A DNA stretch of 48,269 bases from Solobacterium sp. (GCA_024693325.1 JAILLA010000025.1:1-48269); one strand, 5' to 3'; counted from the stretch's first letter, positions 7,963 to 16,550 are shown. Numbers and translations: made by a program. Notes: generated from the letters alone by a model not told the origin.

Positions 7963-9525
7963 TCATGCTTTATTCGGTGTTTCGGAAAGAACTTTCAGGA
8001 TCTCCCATGCATAATCATCCTTTTCCCTGTCAGGTACACTCAGTTCCCGGTAGGGAACAAGCAGCGGATGCTGGCGGGCAATGTTGTTGCGGACCGGCGC
8101 ATAGGACCAGCCGTTCATCAGATGGAAACGCACCCAGCGTTCATGTTCGATCATGCGCAGGCGTTCACGTTCCTCACCGCCTGTTTTCCTGAAGGCTTCA
8201 TAAGCCTGCCGGTATGTGTCCGGTGTAAATGCTGTGCCGTGTACATCCGGCAGCAGGATACGTACCTTGACGGGCAGATGGTCAGCGGAAGCCAGGTTCG
8301 AACGGCGGGTAAAGCTGCTCAGATCCTTCCACTCAGCTGCCTTGCCTCCGGTCTGCGCGCGGTAGATCTCATTGAGTTCCATGGCCATCCGGTTCAGCGA
8401 AGCCCTGGTGATCAGTTCCGGCGTCCAGATCTCTTCCGCGCTGCCGAATACCGCAACCCCTTCCACCGGTACGGATACCCTTGCGTATACCGATCCTCTT
8501 ACAGCATTGTAGCGGAACAGCTCCGTCACGATCGAAAGGTTTTCCTCTTCTGTATCGGTGCAGATGATCACCCGATCCGCTTCCCGGAGCAGGGAAAGAT
8601 CATCGTTCCAGGGTACATCCGCGAAGACGATGCTGTCGCGGTGCTCATCGGTTTTTCCGATCGTGCAGATCTGATCCAGAACAGGATGGTTTCTCTGGAA
8701 ATGCGCGAAATCACCGATGCAGCGGTAGGAAACGTGCTGCCGGGGATCGCATACATTCTGCAGCAGTCCCTGCTCGAGCAGCGCCTCTGCATACTTTCCG
8801 CTGCCGATCAGTACGATGTGTTCCGCGGCATCCTTCAGAGGATATTTATTCCAGTACATTCTTGCGCAGATGGAATAAACATCAAACATATGTTCATGTT
8901 CCGGAAGCCTGTCCGGTTCATAGGTGCTCTCACAGTAAACACTGCATCCGCTCTCACGAAGCTTTCCTGCCAGGATGCGGTTTTCCGCTTCATTTTTACT
9001 GACACAGAAAACAGAAGTACGGGAAGTGTCTTTGACATGCTTCAGCAGTTCCTCTACGGTGAGGACCGTCGTCATGCCGGCAGACGACGACCTTCCTTCC
9101 GTTCCCGCAAATACGGTGATGTACGGATCAGCTTCTGACCTGAGCGCGGCTGCCAGGACCTCTGCCTTTGCATTGCATGTGTTGAACAGAGCTGTTCTTC
9201 TGCCTTTGGAGGACCGCAGGTACCAGACAGGGATCAGCCGGTTTCTCAGGAATGATACTGACAGTCCCACCAGCAAAGCCAGGAAGCCCAGACTGAGCAG
9301 TAAAAAGATCATGCCGATCAGCCTGCCAAGCGTACTGACGGGATACATATCACCATAGCCGACCGTTGTCAGTGTTGTGAGTGTATACCACACGACATCA
9401 TAAACACTATGGATGCTTGCCTCGGGGTGCGCTGATTCTGCCTTGAGCATGACAAATACAAGTACGGCATATACTGCCGCAAGGATCACGATCCTGTATA
9501 GCGTCTGCTGACTGTTCCGTTTCAT
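7963..9525 (-). CDS. Two-TM potassium channel with Rossmann region and RyR domain
   Basis: This 520-residue protein has TM1 (about 11-27), a pore loop, the K+ selectivity filter TTVGYGD (53-59), and TM2 (about 70-93). The cytoplasmic part holds two degenerate Rossmann-like folds: one near 110-160, and one with IVLIGSGKYAEALL followed by VIICTDTEEENL. This resembles RCK/TrkA-N ligand-sensing regions of K+ channels. The last 60 residues match a RyR domain: EHERWVRFH, NGWSYAP, RQHPLLVPYREL. RyR domains occur in ryanodine receptors and in some bacterial nucleotide-linked conflict proteins. It starts 4 bp after the upstream gene, so they are co-translated. Gating ligand unknown. Confidence 0.85.
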   Translation of the reverse strand: MKRNSQQTLYRIVILAAVYAVLVFVMLKAESAHPEASIHSVYDVVWYTLTTLTTVGYGDMYPVSTLGRLIGMIFLLLSLGFLALLVGLSVSFLRNRLIPVWYLRSSKGRRTALFNTCNAKAEVLAAALRSEADPYITVFAGTEGRSSSAGMTTVLTVEELLKHVKDTSRTSVFCVSKNEAENRILAGKLRESGCSVYCESTYEPDRLPEHEHMFDVYSICARMYWNKYPLKDAAEHIVLIGSGKYAEALLEQGLLQNVCDPRQHVSYRCIGDFAHFQRNHPVLDQICTIGKTDEHRDSIVFADVPWNDDLSLLREADRVIICTDTEEENLSIVTELFRYNAVRGSVYARVSVPVEGVAVFGSAEEIWTPELITRASLNRMAMELNEIYRAQTGGKAAEWKDLSSFTRRSNLASADHLPVKVRILLPDVHGTAFTPDTYRQAYEAFRKTGGEERERLRMIEHERWVRFHLMNGWSYAPVRNNIARQHPLLVPYRELSVPDREKDDYAWEILKVLSETPNKA

Positions 9526-9529
9526 TGAT

Positions 9530-11389
9530 TCACCTTTTCAGCATATCCGGGATCATCCGGATGTTATCAATATCTGCTGCCTTATAATCACGGTGCACGC
9601 CTGTCAGTTCTTCTTCAAGCTCTGCCAGATGATCCAGTTCATCCCATTCCACAAGACATGCATGCCGGCGGGACTGGGTATCCTTGGTGATGCGGATCTT
9701 TGAGGAACCTGTTTCTCTGATCTCCTTCTGCCTGTCTGCCGCTCTCTGTCGCAGGACTTCCTCCGGCATTGCGGAGTAGCCCATCGCCGCATGGAAAGCG
9801 CACCATCTCAGGTGTTCTGTCTTTCCGAGTGTTTCCAGTTCCTGTTCAGAAGGATGCCATCTGCCGCTCGTGACATCTTCTCTTGAAGCGCCGCATGAAT
9901 ACAAAAGCGCATCGATAAAGTCTGTGCTTGCCCGGCAGCTCATCCGGCTGAAATAGTCACAGGTCCGCCAGTTTTCCTCCATGGTCTTTCCGTTTCCGGA
10001 ATTGTACTGATGATTCAGCACCATTGCCATGTGATCGATACTCTCATTGTTCAGCAGCTCGGAAGAATACAGTGTATGTGTTTCCGTGATCCCGGTCTTC
10101 GGATCGATATGCCGGATCCCGTTGACGGTACCCTGGACGACGACTGCTTTGGAGCCGGTACGGGCGATAAACTCCGTCAGTTCGGCAGCGATCTCGGCAT
10201 TCTCCTTTTCACTTCCGGTACATACGGCAATATAGTTCAGCGTATCGCTGATCTCATTCAGGTAACGGTAAAAGGAAATGCCGCGTCCGTTTTCATTGCG
10301 GAATTCAATATTGTATGACGTTCCGATCCCGGGATATTCATAGAAGAAGTTGCCCGCGGCGGACGCGTATTGATCGTCGATCACCGCGGCATGGAATGTG
10401 CTTCCATCAAACTGCGCGTTCATCAATAAACTGCGCAGGACTGCCTGGCCGACACTTCCGAAACCGATGATCACGCCTTCGAAATTTTCCAATGCTCTGC
10501 CATGACCATTAAACGTCATCGTCTGATACGGCGGGTATTTGTTCATCATCAGACGGGCGATGAACTCGACCCTGTTCAGCGCATATACGGATCCATAGCC
10601 GTATCTGTTCCTTGAGGCATCCGCCTGCAGTGATCCCATCGTATACTGGTCAGCCGTGATCATTGTCAGGGATATCCTGTCTTCCGGAACGCCCGCATCC
10701 TCCAGGGCGTCACGCATCGCTTCAGCGAACATCATGTTCTGATTGGAGTTGTCCTGCATGCAGTAGATATGGATGTTCCTGCCGCCGCGCGTCATGCCGG
10801 TCTGCTTCAGGAATCCTTTGCCGGGATGACTGACAGTATCCCCGCTGAACAGCAGGCTTCCCATATTCAGGATCTGCGCTTCCTTGTCCGCGGAATAACT
10901 GTCATCCGCAAAGACAACAACGGAACCTTCCTCCTGAAGTTCCTGCGCAAGAGAAAGCGTATCATCGGATACACCGTAGATCAGCGAAATGTTTTTCCGG
11001 TTCACAAGGAACAGGTTGATCAGGCGGAGCAGCCTCCTGCCTAATCCCGTGATCACAGCGCTGGCTGTGACATACAGCGCGCACAGATGCACCAGATAGA
11101 CCAGGATCTGCATGTAAGGGGCCTGATAGGCCGGGACAGCGCTGACAGCGCTGATCTCGTTTCTTCCCAGGAACATACAGAATACGGAAAAGACCGTACG
11201 TACGACCGCATGCGGCACGTAAGGGAACAGTCTGGAATATGCGTATCCGTATATACAGAAGCCGGCCACGGCCACAATGAAAAACAGCCATCCGGTGATC
11301 TTCGCCGACATTCTTGGCTGAAAGGCCAGCGATATCAATACCAGCATGAACAAAATGCTTGCTGAAAGGATAACCATCAATGAGGTCAT
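9530..11389 (-). CDS. Four-TM protein with double Rossmann region and RyR-like C-terminus
   Basis: This 619-residue protein has four hydrophobic segments (about 3-23, 31-50, 58-75, 92-115) but no selectivity filter. A Rossmann-like unit begins at ISLIYGVSDDTLSLAQEL (134-151), and a second has the glycine motif IIGFGSVGQAV (307-317) ending in AAVIDD. The C-terminus (521-619) carries EHLRWCAFHAAMGY and, after an insertion, RRHACLVEWDEL, which align with the two halves of the RyR signature in the neighbour. It is therefore a diverged paralogue in architecture, possibly the regulatory partner of the channel. It is the first gene of the minus-strand run. Function inferred from domains only. Confidence 0.65.
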   Translation of the reverse strand: MTSLMVILSASILFMLVLISLAFQPRMSAKITGWLFFIVAVAGFCIYGYAYSRLFPYVPHAVVRTVFSVFCMFLGRNEISAVSAVPAYQAPYMQILVYLVHLCALYVTASAVITGLGRRLLRLINLFLVNRKNISLIYGVSDDTLSLAQELQEEGSVVVFADDSYSADKEAQILNMGSLLFSGDTVSHPGKGFLKQTGMTRGGRNIHIYCMQDNSNQNMMFAEAMRDALEDAGVPEDRISLTMITADQYTMGSLQADASRNRYGYGSVYALNRVEFIARLMMNKYPPYQTMTFNGHGRALENFEGVIIGFGSVGQAVLRSLLMNAQFDGSTFHAAVIDDQYASAAGNFFYEYPGIGTSYNIEFRNENGRGISFYRYLNEISDTLNYIAVCTGSEKENAEIAAELTEFIARTGSKAVVVQGTVNGIRHIDPKTGITETHTLYSSELLNNESIDHMAMVLNHQYNSGNGKTMEENWRTCDYFSRMSCRASTDFIDALLYSCGASREDVTSGRWHPSEQELETLGKTEHLRWCAFHAAMGYSAMPEEVLRQRAADRQKEIRETGSSKIRITKDTQSRRHACLVEWDELDHLAELEEELTGVHRDYKAADIDNIRMIPDMLKR

Positions 11390-11422
11390 ACAGGACTGCC
11401 CTCCGTTACATTCTTTAATGAG

Positions 11423-11431
11423 ATTTTAGCA
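11423..11431 (-). promoter_or_regulatory. Possible extended -10 promoter of the channel operon
   Basis: The minus strand reads TGCTAAAAT 30-40 bp before the ATG of the 619-residue gene and just after the terminator of the ANTAR gene. It fits an extended -10 element. No good -35 is seen 16-18 bp upstream, so the call is tentative. Confidence 0.35.
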
Positions 11432-11445
11432 TAAAAGACCGTATA

Positions 11446-11485
11446 CAGAGAAAAAGCCTGATATCCGTAAAAACAAATATCAGGC
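11446..11485 (-). terminator. Terminator of the glnA-ANTAR operon
   Basis: GCCTGATAT (11456-11464) pairs perfectly with ATATCAGGC (11477-11485) around a 12-nt loop. On the minus strand it is followed by TTTTTCTCT. It lies about 55 bp after the ANTAR stop codon. Confidence 0.8.
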
Positions 11486-11539
11486 AGCGGTGAGGTATCA
11501 GCGGCAGTACGGCTGTATCTGCTGTTGATCAGTTATCGG

Positions 11540-12064
11540 TTACACTGCTGTGTGATCGAGGATGCGTTCAGCCACCTGTTCCATCCGCAGGCCAAGACGC
11601 ATGCTGGTGCGCTGAAGATACCGGTGCGCTTCACTTTCGGTCATGCCGCGTTCATCCATCAGCTGCTGTTTAGCAAGGCTGACGGTCTCCCGGCTTTCCT
11701 GATCCCTGCGGGGCATTTTATGATCATGGAGCTGCGACAGCATGTCCGCCCATTGGGACAGCTCCGAACGGCTGACCGGAAGCCTTTGGACAAAGATCCC
11801 GGTGCCGGACAGATCCGCGTCATCCGTCCTGAGCAGGGCCAGCACTTCGGCATGGCCGTCAAGGTCTTCCGCAACACGCGGAAGCAGACTGTCTTTCAGT
11901 CGGTATCCCGAGATCAGGATGCCGTCATGGATCCGGTGAAAGGTACGTTTCACATCATCCCCATCCGTGCATACCTTGATCACATCGTATCCGCTGTCCC
12001 TTAAGAGGGAAGCGATCTTTTCCGCGGCAGCACGGTCACGGAATGCCACTACGAACTTTGCCAT
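11540..12064 (-). CDS. ANTAR-domain antiterminator next to glnA
   Basis: This 174-residue protein has an N-terminal receiver-like fold (about 1-115) in which the usual phospho-acceptor Asp strand reads GILISGYRL, so phosphorylation is unlikely. The C-terminal ANTAR domain (about 122-172) includes AKQQLMDERGMTESEAHRYL and RLGLRMEQVAERIL, the three-helix RNA-binding fold. ANTAR proteins bind tandem hexaloop hairpins and prevent transcription termination. It starts 7 bp after the glnA stop, and a terminator sits in the glnA leader, so its target is probably that leader. This matches the nitrogen-responsive ANTAR/GlnA pairs of clostridia, where glutamine synthetase may sense nitrogen for the ANTAR protein. 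Confidence 0.85.
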   Translation of the reverse strand: MAKFVVAFRDRAAAEKIASLLRDSGYDVIKVCTDGDDVKRTFHRIHDGILISGYRLKDSLLPRVAEDLDGHAEVLALLRTDDADLSGTGIFVQRLPVSRSELSQWADMLSQLHDHKMPRRDQESRETVSLAKQQLMDERGMTESEAHRYLQRTSMRLGLRMEQVAERILDHTAV

Positions 12065-12071
12065 AGTGTCA

Positions 12072-13400
12072 TCAGTACATCATGAGGTATTCTTTGATCT
12101 CCCACTCTGATACCGATGTGCGGTATGCATCCCATTCGGCATATTTGCCGGCAGTATAGTGGGAAAGGACATGTTCGCCGAGCGTTCTGCACACCAGGCT
12201 GTCTTCCAGCATCAGATCGAGGGCTTCCTTGAGGCTTCCCGGAAGGCTGTCGATCCCCTTCTCCTTCCGTTCTGCTTCTCCCATCACAAAGATGTTTTCA
12301 AGGATCTCATCAGGCGGGGTCAGGCCGCGTTCAATGCCGTCCATTCCTGCCGCAAGGCATACTGCCAGTTCCAGATACGGATTGCAGGAAGGATCCGGAC
12401 AGCGCAGCTCGACTCTCGTTGACTTGCCGCGGGCAGCGGGGATCCTGATCAGGGCGGAACGGTTGCTGGCGGACCAGGAAATATAGCAAGGTGCTTCATA
12501 TCCCGGAACCAGGCGCTTGTAGCTGTTGACAAGCGGATTCGTCACAGCTGTCATGCCTTTGACGTGTTCCAGGATGCCGGCGATGAACGCATAGGCTTCT
12601 TTGGAAAGTCCGCGCGGATCCGAAGGATCATCAAACACATTCTTTCCGTCCTTGAACAGGGACATATTTGTATGCATGCCGCTGCCGTTGATCCCGAAGA
12701 TCGGCTTGGGCATGAATGTTGCGTGCAGTCCGTTCTTCTGTGCAATGGTCTTGACCGCAAGCTTAAATGTCATGATATTGTCCGCGCTTCTGAGCGCTTC
12801 ACTGTATTTGAAATCGATCTCATGCTGACCGCGGGCAACCTCATGATGACTGGCTTCCACTTCATAGCCGATATCCTCCAGCATCATGCAGATCTCTCTT
12901 CTTGTCGAGCCGCCGTGATCCAGCGGGTCAAGATCGAAGTATCCCGCGTCATCACTTGTCTTTGTTGTAGGAAGTCCGCTGTCATCTGTCTCAAACAGGA
13001 AGAACTCACACTCGGGTCCGACATTGAACGTATATCCCTTCTCAGCGGCTTTGGCGAGCTGCTTTTTCAGCACATAGCGCGGATCACCTGTAAACGGCGT
13101 ACCGTCAGGGAGATATACGTCACAGATCAGTCTGGCAACACGTGCATGCTGAGGTCTCCAGGGAAGTACTGCATAGGAATCCAGGTCCGGATGAAGATAC
13201 ATATCCGATTCATTGATGCGGGCGAATCCTTCGATCGAACTGCCGTCGATCATGATCTCGTTATCAACTGCTTTCCTGATCTGGGACGCGGTGATCGCAA
13301 CATTCTTCAGTCTGCCGAAGATATCGGTAAACTGCATGCGGATAAATTCAACATCGCCTTCTTCTACCAGTTTGATAATGTCTTCTTTTGTGTAACTCAT
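12072..13400 (-). CDS. glnA: Type I glutamine synthetase
   Basis: This 442-residue enzyme makes glutamine from glutamate, ammonia and ATP, and would act as a dodecamer in the cytoplasm. Recognisable blocks are IMIDGSSIEGFARINESDMYL (N-terminal substrate loop), VGPECEFFLF (metal ligands), ASHHEVARGQHEIDF, NGSGMHTNMSLF, NPLVNSYKRLVPGYEAP (flap loop), RIPAARGKSTRVELR (active-site Arg) and CNPYL. The short length without the adenylylation-site insertion fits the GSI-α class of Bacillota. A longer reading from 13433 exists, but GGGAGG 7-8 nt before the ATG at 13400 sets the start. It is followed directly by the ANTAR gene. Confidence 0.97.
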   Translation of the reverse strand: MSYTKEDIIKLVEEGDVEFIRMQFTDIFGRLKNVAITASQIRKAVDNEIMIDGSSIEGFARINESDMYLHPDLDSYAVLPWRPQHARVARLICDVYLPDGTPFTGDPRYVLKKQLAKAAEKGYTFNVGPECEFFLFETDDSGLPTTKTSDDAGYFDLDPLDHGGSTRREICMMLEDIGYEVEASHHEVARGQHEIDFKYSEALRSADNIMTFKLAVKTIAQKNGLHATFMPKPIFGINGSGMHTNMSLFKDGKNVFDDPSDPRGLSKEAYAFIAGILEHVKGMTAVTNPLVNSYKRLVPGYEAPCYISWSASNRSALIRIPAARGKSTRVELRCPDPSCNPYLELAVCLAAGMDGIERGLTPPDEILENIFVMGEAERKEKGIDSLPGSLKEALDLMLEDSLVCRTLGEHVLSHYTAGKYAEWDAYRTSVSEWEIKEYLMMY

Positions 13401-13415
13401 GGTAAATTCCTCCCT

Positions 13416-13500
13416 AAAAAACAAAAGGAGCAAAGGAAACCGTTGTCCGGCACCCTTGCTCTGACAATTTCATGGTAAACAGCTGATATCACGCTGTCAA
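13416..13500 (-). promoter_or_regulatory. glnA promoter and leader terminator/antiterminator
   Basis: On the minus strand, TTGACA (13500-13495) is separated by 17 bp from TACCAT (13477-13472). The leader then forms a terminator: GAGCAAGGG (13461-13453) pairs with CCTTTGCTC (13436-13428), followed by a T-rich run (13426-13416) ending just before the GGGAGG ribosome site. An alternative stem, TTGTC (13467-13463) with GACAA (13447-13443), would take up the left arm of the terminator. This is the expected shape of an ANTAR-controlled attenuator. One hexaloop-like AAGGGT lies in the terminator arm, but a full dual-hexaloop motif was not found. Confidence 0.7.
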
Positions 13501-13562
13501 TGTGTTTCACGCTGAATGTTATGTATGTTTTCAAAATGTTCTGAAAACTTTTTCAGCAGCTC

Positions 13563-13591
13563 AAAAAACAGCCCATGACAGGTCATAAGCC
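13563..13591 (-). terminator. Terminator of the reductase/lipoprotein operon
   Basis: AGCCCATGAC (13570-13579) and GTCATAAGCC (13582-13591) form a stem with two G-U pairs on the minus transcript, followed by TTTTTT (13568-13563). It lies 15 bp after the stop of the cyclophilin-like lipoprotein gene. Confidence 0.75.
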
Positions 13592-13605
13592 GTTTCGTTT
13601 ATTGA

Positions 13606-14076
13606 TCACTCTGCCTTCAACGTGATGACAACATCACCGTTTCCAAGCAGTCCGGTCATCTCGGCCTGCGTTTTATCCGCAATGTGACCGAGTCTTGTAT
13701 ATGCCCAGGAATTGGATCCGTAGAATACAACGATCTGATCGCCTGAATAGAGAACGATGTCGCCGGAGGATGTCGTTGTCTGAACATCATTCCTCGGCAG
13801 GGATGTCCCGATCGGACCGACCTGCTCAAAGCCTCCGTACATGGACATCTGAATGCTGAGCGGACTTTCCGCTGCCAGTTCCGTCAGTGCGGAAACCGAT
13901 CCATTGTCTTCCCATACGACCTCAACAGCCGTATCGCCGATCATCATGTTAAGCATCTTTTCGTTTTCCTTTTCTTCTGTCTGTTTTTCCGGAGCAGCTG
14001 TCTGACGGGCCGGTTCTTCCACCGCGCATCCGGTCATCACCAGCATGCACAGGATCAGACAGATCATGCGTTTCAT
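13606..14076 (-). CDS. Lipoprotein with cyclophilin-like fold
   Basis: This 156-residue protein has lipobox VMTGC (Cys17), so it is anchored extracellularly. A Glu/Lys-rich spacer leads to a domain of about 115 residues beginning MLNMMIGDTAVEVVWEDN, with SIQMSMYGGFEQVG, SGDIVLYSGDQIVVFYGSNSW and YTRLGHI. This matches the small cyclophilin-like fold family found in gut anaerobes. These lack proven isomerase activity, and their ligand is unknown. Its ATG overlaps the stop of the upstream reductase by one base (TAATG), so translation is coupled, and it is followed by a terminator. Confidence 0.75.
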   Translation of the reverse strand: MKRMICLILCMLVMTGCAVEEPARQTAAPEKQTEEKENEKMLNMMIGDTAVEVVWEDNGSVSALTELAAESPLSIQMSMYGGFEQVGPIGTSLPRNDVQTTTSSGDIVLYSGDQIVVFYGSNSWAYTRLGHIADKTQAEMTGLLGNGDVVITLKAE

Positions 14077-15173
14077 TACGCATTCTCCATGTATTCTCTG
14101 ATCACCTGCATCCGTTCAGACTGGTGTACGGAGAACGGGCATCTGGAATCGCAGTGTCCGCACTGCACGCAGTCCGACGCATTCTTTTCCAGCGTTCTGT
14201 AATGCTCTACAGCCATCTGGTCTCCTGCCTGCGCAAGGTCATAGTACTTGTTGACCAGACCGATATCGATCCCCATCGGGCACGGTTTGCAGTGATTGCA
14301 GTAGACGCATCTGCCGGAAGTACGTACCGGCTCCAGTGTGGAAAGCACGGAATAATCCAGTTCCTCATCGCTCTTGTCATAGTAGGAAAGAAGCTCTTCC
14401 ACCTGCGCGACGCTCTGCGCGCCGGGCAGTGCTGTCAGTACGCCCGGTTTATCCAGAATGTATTTCAGGCACTGCGGTATCGTCAGCGCCTTGCCCAGCG
14501 GTGAAGTGCTGTCGCTCAGCAGCTGGCCGCCGGAGAACGGCTTCATGACCGAGATGCCGATGCCTTCCTTTTCACATCTGCGGTAGATCGATTCACGTTC
14601 TTCAGTCTCACCATATGCATACTGGCCTTTTCCGAAGTCATATGCAGGGTTGACGGAGAACATCAGCATATCCACATCCGCTTCATCCAGGATCCGGTTG
14701 ATCACGGACGGCGTATGGGAAGAAAGTCCGATATGTCTGACGATGCCCTTTTCTTTCAGCTCCAGGATATAGTCATAGATCCCGTTCTTCTTATATGTCT
14801 CCCAGTCGGAAATCTCGTCCTGGCAGTGAATGAAACCGTAATCGATGTAATCGGTCCGCAGTTCCTTCAGCATTTTCTCAACGGAATGCTTTACCGTATC
14901 CAGATCAAGTGACCAGCCGTAGTCACCTTTTGTATAGTCCGCGCCGAAATGGATCTGATAGAAGATCCTGTCCCTGTACGCATGCAGTGCTTCCCCGTAG
15001 ATCGGGAAGGAGTCACCGTGTCCGGCTGCCAGGTCAAAGTAGTTTATGCCGCCTTCTACAGCCCTGCGAAGCGCTTTGACCGCTTCCTCCATGCCTGCTT
15101 CGTACATGTAGGATGAACCGATCCCGATCTCCGAGATCCTGTCACCTGTTTTTCTGTTAACTCTGTATTTCAC
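14076..15173 (-). CDS. Aldo/keto reductase with two 4Fe-4S ferredoxin motifs
   Basis: This protein of about 365 residues has an N-terminal (β/α)8 aldo/keto reductase barrel (YFDLAAGHGDS near the active-site Asp, DYIDYGFIHCQDE at the His strand, GLSSHTP, MKPFSGGQLL). The C-terminal extension carries CVYCNHCKPCPMGIDI and CVQCGHCDSRCPF, two 4Fe-4S clusters. Such reductases are common in strict anaerobes and may use ferredoxin-type electrons; substrates are mostly unknown. A GTG at 15173 with AGGAGG 6 nt upstream is chosen over a longer reading from 15200. It follows the sister reductase by 51 bp, and its TAA overlaps the next ATG. Confidence 0.88.
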   Translation of the reverse strand: MKYRVNRKTGDRISEIGIGSSYMYEAGMEEAVKALRRAVEGGINYFDLAAGHGDSFPIYGEALHAYRDRIFYQIHFGADYTKGDYGWSLDLDTVKHSVEKMLKELRTDYIDYGFIHCQDEISDWETYKKNGIYDYILELKEKGIVRHIGLSSHTPSVINRILDEADVDMLMFSVNPAYDFGKGQYAYGETEERESIYRRCEKEGIGISVMKPFSGGQLLSDSTSPLGKALTIPQCLKYILDKPGVLTALPGAQSVAQVEELLSYYDKSDEELDYSVLSTLEPVRTSGRCVYCNHCKPCPMGIDIGLVNKYYDLAQAGDQMAVEHYRTLEKNASDCVQCGHCDSRCPFSVHQSERMQVIREYMENA

Positions 15174-15224
15174 GATCGACCTCCTGTGTTCTGTGAACAA
15201 AGTTCTGCTGTATATCTGTATGTA

Positions 15225-16346
15225 TTACTGCTGTTCAAATACTTCCGCCACCTGCTTCAGCAGGTCACGGATAGGAAGATGCTGAGGGCAGACACGCTCG
15301 CACTTGCCGCATCTGATGCAGTCGGAAGCCTTGCCGCTGTCAGCGACTGTTCTGTTGTAATAGTGCTTGACATTCCAGTCATCGAACATCTGCTTGGTGT
15401 TGTAGCTGGAGAACAGATCCGGGATGCGGATATGTTTCGGACAGGAACTCTCTTCAATGCAGTACCGGCAGGAAGTGCAAGGAATCATGTTCATTGACCT
15501 GAACACATCGCATACCTTTCTGATGGCTGCCGTTTCCCGTTCGTCCAGCGGCCTGAAGTCTTCCATGAAGGATACGTTGTCCATCATCTGTTCCATATTG
15601 CTCATACCGGAAAGCACGACACGGATGTTTTTGAAGCCTGCCGCAAAGCGGATCGCGTAGCTGGCATTGGAGCCTCCGTGCAGTTCATCCAGTGCTTTCT
15701 GTGCCTCTTCCGGAAGCCTGATCAGGTTTCCGCCCTTGACCGGTTCCATAACAAGGACCGGTTTGTCGTGCTTCTCACATACCTCATAGACCTGGCGTGA
15801 CTCAATGGACGCGCTCTCATAATCGAGGTAGTTGAACTGGATCTGTACGATCTCGATCTCGGGATATTCCGTCAGGATCCTGTCGAGGACCGCAGCCTTG
15901 TCGTGGAATGAGATCCCGACATGTCTGACCTTGCCTTCCTTCTTCAGTTCAAAGGCTGTTTCATAAGCCCTGCACTTTTTGAATTTTTCAAACACGTCGT
16001 TGTTCTGCGCGTGCATCAGGTAGAAATCAAAATAATCAACACCGCAGGCTTCCAGCTGTGACGCAAAGAGCGGACGGATGTCTTCTTCTTTATTGAAATA
16101 GCTGCCCGTCAGTTTGTCGGTCAGGATATAGCGGTCTCTCGGATAGCGCTTTGTCAGGCAGTCCCTGACTGCCAGTTCACTCTTACCGCTGATATAGCCG
16201 TGCGCTGTATCAAAGTAGTTGAATCCATGGTCAAGGAACCAGTCGACCATTTTGTTTGTTTCTTCCTTGTCGACCTCTCCATCCTTCATGGGAAGGCGCA
16301 TCATTCCGAACCCGAAGTTCTTTTTGATCATTTCAAACTGTTCCAT
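15225..16346 (-). CDS. Aldo/keto reductase with C-terminal iron-sulfur motifs
   Basis: This protein of about 373 residues has an aldo/keto reductase barrel with FGFGMMRLP at the start, NYFDTAHGY (active-site Asp/Tyr), ILTDKLTG (Lys), FDFYLMHAQN (His) and HVGISFHDK. The C-terminus has CTSCRYCIEESSCP and CIRCGKCERVCPQHLPI, giving two clusters, the second a canonical 4Fe-4S ferredoxin motif. The ATG at 16346 with AGGAGG 5 nt upstream is preferred to the in-frame ATG at 16382. It is a divergent paralogue of the next gene and the first gene of a three-gene operon. Substrate unknown; the electron route (NADPH or ferredoxin) is unresolved. Confidence 0.88.
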   Translation of the reverse strand: MEQFEMIKKNFGFGMMRLPMKDGEVDKEETNKMVDWFLDHGFNYFDTAHGYISGKSELAVRDCLTKRYPRDRYILTDKLTGSYFNKEEDIRPLFASQLEACGVDYFDFYLMHAQNNDVFEKFKKCRAYETAFELKKEGKVRHVGISFHDKAAVLDRILTEYPEIEIVQIQFNYLDYESASIESRQVYEVCEKHDKPVLVMEPVKGGNLIRLPEEAQKALDELHGGSNASYAIRFAAGFKNIRVVLSGMSNMEQMMDNVSFMEDFRPLDERETAAIRKVCDVFRSMNMIPCTSCRYCIEESSCPKHIRIPDLFSSYNTKQMFDDWNVKHYYNRTVADSGKASDCIRCGKCERVCPQHLPIRDLLKQVAEVFEQQ

Positions 16347-16402
16347 TACAACCTCCTCTTGACTCCATGCAATGTCCATCATTCTTTTTTCACATCTATA
16401 TT

Positions 16403-16441
16403 AAAAAACAGGATCGTGCAATATTCAAATACCTGTTTTTT
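16403..16441 (-). terminator. Likely terminator of the Gate-domain gene
   Basis: AAAAAACAGG (16403-16412) and CCTGTTTTTT (16432-16441) are perfect 10-bp complements with a 19-nt loop. Read on the minus strand this is a weak stem with a built-in U-run, 110 bp after the stop of the Gate-domain gene and before the reductase operon. The large loop lowers confidence; a protein-binding site is an alternative. Confidence 0.5.
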
Positions 16442-16550
16442 CAGTTCGTATCATGCCTGAAAAGCATGGTTCGAATCTACTCCCGCAGAAGAATAAAACT
16501 GCCGGCTGAAGCGGTCTGACCGCGTTCTGCACAGCAGCTGAGAGAACCTG

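Noticed and set aside
7846..9138. 430-codon open frame on the plus strand
   Set aside because: It lies opposite the K+ channel gene, which has clear channel and RyR motifs; the plus frame has no ribosome site and a Cys/Arg/His-rich composition typical of antisense shadows.
13428..13467. Canonical dual-hexaloop ANTAR motif in the glnA leader
   Set aside because: Only one loop resembles the A1/G4 hexaloop and its stem is short; reported only as a terminator/antiterminator leader.
12564..13478. 304-codon plus-strand frame
   Set aside because: Antisense to glnA, whose identity is certain; no domain pattern.
16511..16523. GCGGTC-T-GACCGC palindrome after the Gate-domain gene
   Set aside because: The loop would be too small and no T-run follows on either strand, so it is not called a terminator.
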